NCBI GenBank assembly: GCA_030043855.1
Contig: JASHWW010000033.1
Span: forward strand, 1 to 9,342
DNA from: Thermoplasmata archaeon
GTDB lineage: Archaea > Thermoplasmatota > Thermoplasmata > Lutacidiplasmatales > UBA184
Direction: 5' to 3'
DNA: 9,342 nucleotides
A program made the translations under genes and the position numbers. The notes beneath the pieces were generated by a model. That model made no database searches and was not told the DNA's origin. It saw only the letters and a program-made list of their open reading frames with translations. Below are positions 1 to 5,257 of the stretch, one piece after another (position 1 is the first letter of the stretch; each line of letters starts with the position of its first letter).

Positions 1-1296
1 GGAGCGGCGCCCGTCGGCACCGGTGGCGAGTCGACCGCGCTCGCCTACCTCGCCCCCGACGACGCGTTCGCGATCTACAACGACTACGCCACGGGGCGGT
101 CGGAGGTGCGCCGCCCGGCCCTCGAGGTGCGACGCTCCGGTCCCGGATCCTTCTGGGGGCATCGGACCGCGGCACGGGCCCGGCCGTACGGGCCGCCCGA
201 ATCCGTCGAGGGGTACGGGGTGTTCACCTTCCCCTACGGACCCATCTCGATGGGGGTGCCCGAGAGCGGACGGTTCGACGTGCGGACCTACGGAGAGCGG
301 GTGCTCGCCGTGACTCCCGTGGTCGGCTACAAGGCGCGCCAGATCCTGTCGTCGATCGTCGGTCTCCCGGTCGCGGACGCGGCCCTGCGGGTCGAACGGC
401 TGGCGGGGAACTTCTCGGCCGCCCACGCGGCCGCCTTCCTCCTCGCGGCGGAGAGCGCGGGGAACGTCCCGGTGCCCCGCGAAGCCCTCTGGATCCGGGC
501 GTTGGGCCAGGAGCTCCAGCGGGTCTACAACCACGTCCACGTCCTCGCACGGTTGGCGGAGGCCGCGGCGCAGAACGTCGGGGCCGCCCAAGCCCACGCC
601 CTGGCGGAGGAGATCCTTCGCCTGCAGGGGCGGGCGTTCGGCCATCGCTGGTTGTTCGGTGCGTTCTTGCCCGGGGGTCCGGCGCGCCACCTGACGAAAC
701 CCGAGCGGGACGCACTGAGCCGGACCGCCGACGCCGACCTCCGGACCTTCGAGCGCCTGTGGGAGCTGTTCCTCGGCAGTCGAACGTTCGTCGACCGGAT
801 CCAGTCGACCGGAACGGTCGCCCGCGCCGCGGCGATCGAGCTCGGCGCGGTGGGGCCGACGTTGCGCGCGTGCGGGGTACCGTGGGACGACCGATTGCGG
901 GTACCGACCGAACCGTACACCGACCTGTACCTCGAGCTGCCCCAGGAGACCGGTGGGGATGCCCTCGCTCGTCTCTTGATCCGGGCCGACGAGGTCCGCG
1001 CCAGCTTCCTACTGGTCGAACAGCTGCTGGATCGGTGGCCGACCGACGCCGCGTCGATGCACCCGCCTCCGCCGCCGATCGCGCCCGGCCGGGGGATCGG
1101 CCGGGTGGAGAGCCCGAGCGGGGACCTCGTCTACGACGTGACGGTCGAAGCGGGAACGGTGCGCGCGGCCGGCATGCGGAGCGCCAGCGAGGCGAACCTC
1201 CCGCTGTTCGCGCAGGGGCTGCGCAACGGCGTGTTCACGGATTTCCACTTCGCCTGGGAGAGCTTCGGTCTCGTCTTCGCGGAGGTCGACGGGTAA
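1..1296 (+). CDS. Group 4 [NiFe]-hydrogenase-like (NuoD/HycE-type) large subunit lacking Ni-Fe ligands, 5' partial
   Basis: The frame is open from base 1, so the start lies outside; 431 codons and a TAA stop are visible. The core aligns by eye with HycE/HyfG/NuoD large subunits: FTFPYGPI (near base 226) matches the PxGPxHP segment, then come VDGER- and GYKHRG-like stretches, and ERLAGNFSAAH (394-426) sits where group 4 hydrogenases have ERICGICSxSH. Both L1 cysteines are gone (Ala at 403-405, Phe at 412-414). At the C-terminus DFHFAWES (1240-1263) replaces DPCxxCTE, so the L2 cysteines are His (1246-1248) and Trp (1255-1257). The subunit therefore cannot hold a Ni-Fe centre of the usual kind, and the chain ends soon after L2. 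The fold and the hydrophilic-arm position next to the small subunit should be kept. Inferred role: acceptor-binding subunit, possibly for a quinone, of an Ehr complex. A fused NuoC-like N-terminal domain may lie outside the window. It is cotranscribed with the next gene (6-nt gap). Confidence 0.88.
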   Translation, partial: GAAPVGTGGESTALAYLAPDDAFAIYNDYATGRSEVRRPALEVRRSGPGSFWGHRTAARARPYGPPESVEGYGVFTFPYGPISMGVPESGRFDVRTYGERVLAVTPVVGYKARQILSSIVGLPVADAALRVERLAGNFSAAHAAAFLLAAESAGNVPVPREALWIRALGQELQRVYNHVHVLARLAEAAAQNVGAAQAHALAEEILRLQGRAFGHRWLFGAFLPGGPARHLTKPERDALSRTADADLRTFERLWELFLGSRTFVDRIQSTGTVARAAAIELGAVGPTLRACGVPWDDRLRVPTEPYTDLYLELPQETGGDALARLLIRADEVRASFLLVEQLLDRWPTDAASMHPPPPPIAPGRGIGRVESPSGDLVYDVTVEAGTVRAAGMRSASEANLPLFAQGLRNGVFTDFHFAWESFGLVFAEVDG

Positions 1297-1302
1297 GCGA
1301 CC

Positions 1303-2052
1303 ATGCCGACCTGGTTGGGCCAGTCCGCCCGCTTCGGCATCGTGACCACCCGGTACCCGGACGAGCCCGCGACTCCCGACGAGGCCCCGGAGACCTCCCG
1401 ATCCCCCCGGTTGATCGATCCGCGCCATCTGTCCGACGCGATCGCGGCCTGCCCGGTGGGCGCGATCGCCGAATCGTCGATCGATGTCGGCGCGTGCATC
1501 CGGTGCGGTCGGTGCGCGGCGCACGGGTTCGCGCCTCGGGGCCCGGAGGACCCGTCCGTGCGGTCGCGCGACCGACTCCGCGAGCCGTGGACCGGGGCGG
1601 TGGAGCCCCACCCCGCCGACGCTCCGGCTCCTCTCGCCGGCTGGTCACGATCCCTCCACGTGTTCCTGGTCGACGTCGGGAGCTGCAACGCCTGCAACCT
1701 CGAAGTCCTGGCCGTCGCGAACCCGTTGTACGACGCGTCGCGTCTCGGCATCTTCTTCACGAACTCCCCGCGGCACGCCGATGCGCTGCTGGTGGTCGGG
1801 GTTCCCACGGAGGCGATGGTCGAGCCGGTCCGTCGCGCCTATGAGGCCCTCCCCGACCCGAAGGCCGTCGTCGCCATCGGGGTCTGCCCGATCAGCGGCG
1901 GCGCGTTCGCGGGAACGCCGGGATTGCGGCCGTCCTTGGGCGACGTGATCCCGGTCGACGTCTACGTGCCCGGCTGTCCGCCGACGCCGCTCCACGTCCT
2001 GGACGGACTGTTGCGCGCGACCGGGAGAGCACGGCCCCGTTCGGAGGGGTGA
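1303..2052 (+). CDS. Half-ferredoxin / NuoB-HycG-like small subunit fusion protein
   Basis: This 249-residue protein joins two electron-transfer modules. Residues about 40-75 are a reduced ferredoxin: Cys50 in ACPVGAI and then Cys65, Cys68 and Cys71 in CIRCGRC. In 2[4Fe-4S] ferredoxins, one cluster is bound by the CP cysteine of motif 1 plus the first three of motif 2, so this half keeps one complete ligand set while the partner set is absent. Residues about 118-240 are the NADH dehydrogenase 20 kDa / HycG family: DVGSCNAC (Cys128, Cys131), GVCPISGG (Cys195) and VPGCPPTP (Cys225), the four ligands of the proximal N2-type cluster. The CxxC spacing is the hydrogenase type, not the CC pair of complex I. 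A Pro/Ala-rich linker (about 76-117) separates the parts. Expected role: pass electrons from a donor to the large subunit on the cytoplasmic face. ATG follows a GGAGGT at 1281-1286, a long 16-nt spacing. The stop is 2 nt before the next ATG. Confidence 0.9.
   Translation: MPTWLGQSARFGIVTTRYPDEPATPDEAPETSRSPRLIDPRHLSDAIAACPVGAIAESSIDVGACIRCGRCAAHGFAPRGPEDPSVRSRDRLREPWTGAVEPHPADAPAPLAGWSRSLHVFLVDVGSCNACNLEVLAVANPLYDASRLGIFFTNSPRHADALLVVGVPTEAMVEPVRRAYEALPDPKAVVAIGVCPISGGAFAGTPGLRPSLGDVIPVDVYVPGCPPTPLHVLDGLLRATGRARPRSEG
2043..2049 (+). promoter_or_regulatory. Shine-Dalgarno of the HyfB-like gene
   Basis: GGAGGGG sits 5 nt before ATG 2055 and overlaps the end of the small-subunit gene. It supports the ATG over the upstream in-frame GTG (2049) and suggests tight translational coupling between the two genes. 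Confidence 0.7.
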
Positions 2053-2054
2053 CG

Positions 2055-4058
2055 ATGGATCTCCTGGGGGGCCTTCTGGTTCTGGCGGTCGCGACGTTCT
2101 TCGGGGGAGCCGCCCTCTCGTTCGCCGGCCGGACCCTCGGGTACCTCGCGTCCGCCATCGGGGCCGCGGTGCTCGCGGTCGTGGCGTTCGCGGTCCTCGT
2201 GGGCGGGATCGCGACCGGGCCGAGCTGGTCCGGCCCGCTCGGCGACCCGGAAGCGCTCACGCTGGACCCCCTCTCCGCCTTCTTCGCGCTGGCCGCCGGG
2301 CTCGTCTGGGTCGCGACGTCGCTCTACTCGATCGCGTACGACGACCGGTCGTCCCCGCTCCTCGCCGTCTGTTACAGCCTGACGCTCGGTTCGATCGCGC
2401 TCCTCCTGAGCGCGTCGGACCAGGTCCTCTTCCTGCTCGGCTGGGAGACGATGACGCTGGCGTCCTACGGCATGATCCTGCAGGCCCGGGGCCGGGGGGA
2501 TCGCGTGTTCTCGGCCGCCTTCGTCTTTCTGGCCTTCGGCGAGGCCAGCACCCTGTTCGTCGTCCTCGCGGTCGCGGGGCTTCGGGTCGGGACCGGCACC
2601 TTCGCGTTCGGCCCGACGCTCACGGGCAATCCGCTGGCGACCCTCGTGTTCGTCGCGGGGCTGATCGGATTCGGGCTCAAGATGGGGATCGCCCCGTTCC
2701 ACATGAGCGAGTGGCTGCCGATCGCCCATTCGTCGGCCCCCTCGAACGCGTCGGCGGTGCTGAGTTCCACGTTGACGCTCGCCGGAGCCTACGGGCTCTT
2801 CCGGATCGTCTCGCTGCTCCCGAACCCTCCGCTCTGGTGGGGCGCGACGATGCTCGGGATCGGCGCCGTCTCGGCCCTGCTGGGGGCCCTCTACGCGGCG
2901 GTCAGCGAACACACGAAGGGGTTGCCCGCCTACAGCACGATCGAGAACAACGGACTGATCCTCGTCGCCCTCGGCATCGCGCTCCTCGCGAGGAGCGACG
3001 GGATCCTCGGCCTCGCCGTCTTCGCGATGTTCGCCGCGTTCTATCAGGCCCTGGCGCACGCCGTCGCGAAGACCGCGCTCTTCCTCAGCGCCGGGTACGT
3101 GGAGCACGCGGCCCACACCTTCGACCTGAATTCCGTGGACGGTCGGGTGAAGGACACGAGCCGCGGGGAGTACGCGGGGACCCTGCTCGCGACGTTGAGC
3201 CTCGCGGCCGGACCTCCCCTCGCCGGCTTCGTGAGCGAGTGGATGGTCCTCGAGGCGCTGTTCCAGTCCTACCGCTTCGGCCAGCCGTGGGTCGAGTTCG
3301 TCGGCCTGCTCGCCGGGGCCGCGGTCGCGCTCGCGGCCGGACTGATCCTCGTCGCCATGGTGAAGTTCGCGGGCTTCTCCCTCCTGTGGCGCCCGCGGGC
3401 GTCCGCGTCCACCGGGGGTGGCACCGGCCTCGGAGCGGTCGTCGGGGGTGTCGGCGCCGGCGTGCTGCTCCTGGGCGTCTTCGCCCCGTGGGTCCTTCGA
3501 TTCCTGACGCCGGCCGTTTCCACGCTGGCCGGCACTCCGGTCGTCGCGCCGGTCAGCGGGTTGCTGCTCGTCCCCAACGGCTGGTCGATCGTCTCCGGAA
3601 GCCCGTTCGGGATCCTCTCCCCCCCGATGATCCCGATCGTCGTGCTGATCGGGATGACCGTTGGCATCGGGTACCTCTGGCTGGGCCCCCGGCGGGCGCC
3701 GCGGACCGTACCGCCGTGGATGGCCGGGAATGCGCCCGGGGCGCCGGGCGAGACCTATACGTCGTTCGGGTACAGCACCGGGATCCGGATCATGATGGGA
3801 TCCGTCCTCGGGACCCGGGAAGTCCGTGCGAGCGCCGGGGCGGTCTCCGTGGCGGGCGTCGATGCGATCGAGCCGTACAGCGTCGACCTGGAGGTGTTCG
3901 ACGCGTTCAAGCTGTTCTACGAGGCCCTCGTTCGGTTCGGCGTGGGGCTCTCGACGATCCTCAAATCGACGATCATGGCCGGCCGGCTGGGCCGATACCT
4001 CGCGTACGTCCTGATCGTCGTCCTGGTCGTCGTGGTGTACGTAGCGGCCGCGGCCTGA
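2055..4058 (+). CDS. HyfB/HycC-like proton-translocating membrane subunit (NuoL/M/N, MrpD family)
   Basis: This 667-residue, very hydrophobic protein has many predicted membrane helices and the usual length of HyfB/HycC subunits. Visible family marks are Glu131 in LLGWETMTLASY (TM5 Glu), Lys209 in GFGLKMGIAPFH (TM7 Lys), SSAPSNASAVLSS (TM7-TM8), Lys288 in KGLPAYSTIENNG, His335 and Lys339 in ALAHAVAKTALF (distal channel), and AAGPPLAGFVSEW. The C-terminus ends in a long hydrophobic helix after a soluble stretch with FEAL/GRLGRYL, as in HyfB. The ATG at 2055 was chosen because GGAGGGG (2043-2049) lies just upstream; an in-frame GTG at 2049 would start inside that Shine-Dalgarno. The protein should form an ion-channel module coupled to the two upstream subunits. 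The TM8 position that is Lys in NuoM appears to be Leu242 (hand alignment). It is the last gene of the unit on this strand; the remaining membrane subunits, if any, must lie upstream of the window. Confidence 0.93.
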   Translation: MDLLGGLLVLAVATFFGGAALSFAGRTLGYLASAIGAAVLAVVAFAVLVGGIATGPSWSGPLGDPEALTLDPLSAFFALAAGLVWVATSLYSIAYDDRSSPLLAVCYSLTLGSIALLLSASDQVLFLLGWETMTLASYGMILQARGRGDRVFSAAFVFLAFGEASTLFVVLAVAGLRVGTGTFAFGPTLTGNPLATLVFVAGLIGFGLKMGIAPFHMSEWLPIAHSSAPSNASAVLSSTLTLAGAYGLFRIVSLLPNPPLWWGATMLGIGAVSALLGALYAAVSEHTKGLPAYSTIENNGLILVALGIALLARSDGILGLAVFAMFAAFYQALAHAVAKTALFLSAGYVEHAAHTFDLNSVDGRVKDTSRGEYAGTLLATLSLAAGPPLAGFVSEWMVLEALFQSYRFGQPWVEFVGLLAGAAVALAAGLILVAMVKFAGFSLLWRPRASASTGGGTGLGAVVGGVGAGVLLLGVFAPWVLRFLTPAVSTLAGTPVVAPVSGLLLVPNGWSIVSGSPFGILSPPMIPIVVLIGMTVGIGYLWLGPRRAPRTVPPWMAGNAPGAPGETYTSFGYSTGIRIMMGSVLGTREVRASAGAVSVAGVDAIEPYSVDLEVFDAFKLFYEALVRFGVGLSTILKSTIMAGRLGRYLAYVLIVVLVVVVYVAAAA

Positions 4059-4070
4059 CGCGCTCGCGTC
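4057..4070. repeat. Small inverted repeat between convergent genes
   Basis: GACGCG-CT-CGCGTC is a perfect 6-bp inverted repeat with a 2-nt spacer, filling most of the 14-nt gap between the HyfB-like stop and the universal stress protein stop. It could act as a weak bidirectional terminator stem, but there is no T tract on either strand and the motif is short for such GC-rich DNA. Confidence 0.3.
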
Positions 4071-4072
4071 GG

Positions 4073-4552
4073 TTACGGCACGACGACCGTCGGAACCGGA
4101 GCGTGGGCCACGACGTGGGCCGACACGGACCCGAGCAACAGCCGGTTCGCGTCGGTCCGACCTCGGGTGCCGAGCAGGATCGCATCGGCACGGACTTCGG
4201 CCGCGACCGCGATCACGACGTCCCGGGCGGACCCCTCGCGCACCACGGTCGTAGCCGCCACGCCCTGGGACCGGGCGTCGGCCGCCCACGTCTCCATCGC
4301 GCGGACGATCGCCCGCGCGGGCGCACTGAGCTCCTCGTCGGTCACCGGCTCGGCGACGTGGCGTTCGTGGGTCGTCGCGTGCACCAGCCAGACGGACCCG
4401 CGGGACGATCCGGCCCAGCGGAGCCCGAACCGGACGGCTCGCTCGGCCGACGGGGAGCCGTCGTACCCGATGACGAGCCGCGGAGGAGCGACGCGGTCGG
4501 CAGGCGACGGCGGACCGCCGGGCGGGTGCGGCCCCGAATCGCCCTCGTTCAC
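4073..4552 (-). CDS. Universal stress protein (UspA family, ATP-binding type)
   Basis: This 159-residue protein has one Usp domain (about residues 24-159). It opens with a beta strand and Asp (RLVIGYDGSPSAERA, Asp31), the adenine/ribose side of the pocket. It ends with LLGTRGRTDANRLLLGS, which fits G-2x-G-9x-G-S exactly, the phosphate-binding signature of ATP-binding Usp proteins, followed by VVAHAPVPTVVV. Members bind ATP or AMP and act in stress tolerance or as regulatory partners; the specific role here is unknown. The GTG start at 4552 overlaps the upstream stop as GTGA (4549-4552), so translation is probably coupled. The frame is open further upstream, but that part is Pro/Gly-rich shadow of the neighbouring gene. 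Residues 1-22 are also low-complexity, so an internal start is possible. The gene converges on the HyfB-like gene with a 14-nt gap. Confidence 0.9.
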   Translation of the reverse strand: MNEGDSGPHPPGGPPSPADRVAPPRLVIGYDGSPSAERAVRFGLRWAGSSRGSVWLVHATTHERHVAEPVTDEELSAPARAIVRAMETWAADARSQGVAATTVVREGSARDVVIAVAAEVRADAILLGTRGRTDANRLLLGSVSAHVVAHAPVPTVVVP

Positions 4553-5028
4553 GGCGCCCCCGATCGGGGCAGATACCGGTCCGCCGCCCGGGAAGCGGCA
4601 GGATCCGTCGGGACCGTGCGGGGCGATCCGACGGCCGAGGCGGAGGTCCGGAGGATCGCCTCGAGCGCCTTCACACGCCGCGCGAGCAGCTGGTTCTCCC
4701 GAAAGTACTCCGCCGCCTGGAAGTGCGTTCGAGCCCGTTCCCCGGCGCACGTCGCGAGGGCCCTCGCCACCTCCCGCAGGCGGGCCTCGGCCGACGCGCT
4801 GCTGGGCGGGATCTTCGTCGGCCCCGGCCGAGGGATCAGGGGAAGCACCGAGCGCAACCAATCGAGAAATCCGACCTCTCCGACTTCCGTCAGGTCGAGA
4901 TACGGCCGCAACTCCGCTTGGATCGACGCGTCCAGATGGACGACTTGCTCTCGCGGAATGGTGCCGCTGGGCAGTTCGACCCGGTCTCCGACCTTCGCTG
5001 CGCCGTCCGTTCGTGCGCCCCTGGGCAT
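4549..5028 (-). CDS. Hypothetical protein with helical coiled-coil-like region, upstream of usp
   Basis: I do not recognise this 159-residue protein. Support for a real gene is a strong Shine-Dalgarno (GGGAGGA, plus-strand 5033-5039, about 5 nt from ATG), the 4-nt overlap with the usp gene, and a protein-like composition. Residues 13-35 look like a small beta segment (VGDRVELPSGTIPREQVVHL). Residues 36-64 contain LRPYLDLTEVGEVGFLDWL, and 80-127 form a long charged helix (EARLREVARAL, then FRENQLLARRVKALEAIL) with heptad-like leucines and alanines. The last 30 residues are Pro/Ala/Arg-rich and probably disordered. There is no signal peptide or clear membrane segment; the LDWLRSVLPLI stretch is too short. 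A soluble oligomeric partner or adaptor of the stress protein is a guess from context only. Confidence 0.75.
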   Translation of the reverse strand: MPRGARTDGAAKVGDRVELPSGTIPREQVVHLDASIQAELRPYLDLTEVGEVGFLDWLRSVLPLIPRPGPTKIPPSSASAEARLREVARALATCAGERARTHFQAAEYFRENQLLARRVKALEAILRTSASAVGSPRTVPTDPAASRAADRYLPRSGAP

Positions 5029-5044
5029 CGGTTCCTCCCAGGGG
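5018..5044 (-). promoter_or_regulatory. Hairpin enclosing the ribosome-binding site and start codon
   Basis: On the minus-strand mRNA, CCCCUGGG (5044-5037) and CCCAGGGG (5025-5018) form a perfect 8-bp stem. The 11-nt loop AGGAACCGAUG holds most of the Shine-Dalgarno and the complete AUG; the leading GGG of the Shine-Dalgarno is in the 5' arm, and codons 2-4 form the 3' arm. The structure would limit initiation unless melted or bound, so it is a candidate translational switch for the hypothetical-usp pair. Confidence 0.55.
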
Positions 5045-5218
5045 TCATTGGCAGCAGTCTGCGGTTCGACCCCGTCCGTGGACCGGGCCCGGCTGACCCC
5101 ACAGCCGTCCCCACACAGGCGACACGGCTACTTGTCCCCTCCCGACGGACGAGCCCCGAGAGACGAGCGAGGGATCGAAATCTGCCGCCGCGGTCGGTCG
5201 GCGTCGGCCTTACCAACC

Positions 5219-5227
5219 ATTATATAG
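5219..5227. promoter_or_regulatory. TATA box of the thermosome promoter, possibly bidirectional
   Basis: ATTATATAG is the clearest AT-rich block in this GC-rich region. Its centre (about 5223) is 34-35 nt before the thermosome ATG (5258), which puts transcription start near 5250 and gives a leader of about 8 nt. Read on the other strand it is CTATATAAT, also a good archaeal TATA box, which could fire toward the minus-strand pair with a leader of about 170 nt. No canonical purine-rich BRE is evident on either side, so orientation is not decided by sequence alone. Confidence 0.75.
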
Positions 5228-5240
5228 AAGTGCATTTTTG

Positions 5241-5250
5241 CCATCGATGG
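5241..5250. promoter_or_regulatory. Perfect 10-bp palindrome at the predicted thermosome start site
   Basis: CCATCGATGG is its own reverse complement, and it is flanked after two mismatches by TT (5237-5238) and AA (5253-5254). It lies between the TATA box and the ATG, overlapping the expected transcription start, a usual place for an archaeal repressor site. It does not match the heat-shock regulator sites I know, so the regulator is unknown. Confidence 0.35.
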
Positions 5251-5257
5251 TGAACGT

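Noticed and set aside
1..1296. Reading the large subunit as a working [NiFe] hydrogenase or as a pseudogene
   Set aside because: All four Ni-Fe cysteines are replaced, which excludes the first; an intact frame with conserved flanking motifs and intact partner genes argues against the second.
4558..4569. 12-bp palindrome CCCCGATCGGGG just upstream of the usp GTG
   Set aside because: It lies inside the upstream coding region, has no loop for a hairpin, and such G/C runs around GATC are easily produced in this base composition.
4073..4861. A longer start for the universal stress protein (262 residues)
   Set aside because: The extra 103 residues are Gly/Pro/Ala-rich, overlap the better supported upstream gene, and lie outside the Usp fold; the GTG at 4552 gives a classic 4-nt overlap.
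5055..5085. GGTTCGACCCC on the plus strand resembles a tRNA T-arm loop
   Set aside because: The flanking stem pairs only three or four bases, and no D-arm, anticodon arm or acceptor stem fits around it.
2711..5227. Very long plus-strand frame across the HyfB-like gene and the minus-strand pair, and similar long frames opposite the thermosome and LysRS genes
   Set aside because: Arg/Pro/Gly-dominated translations without any family features; these are GC-rich shadow frames of real genes.
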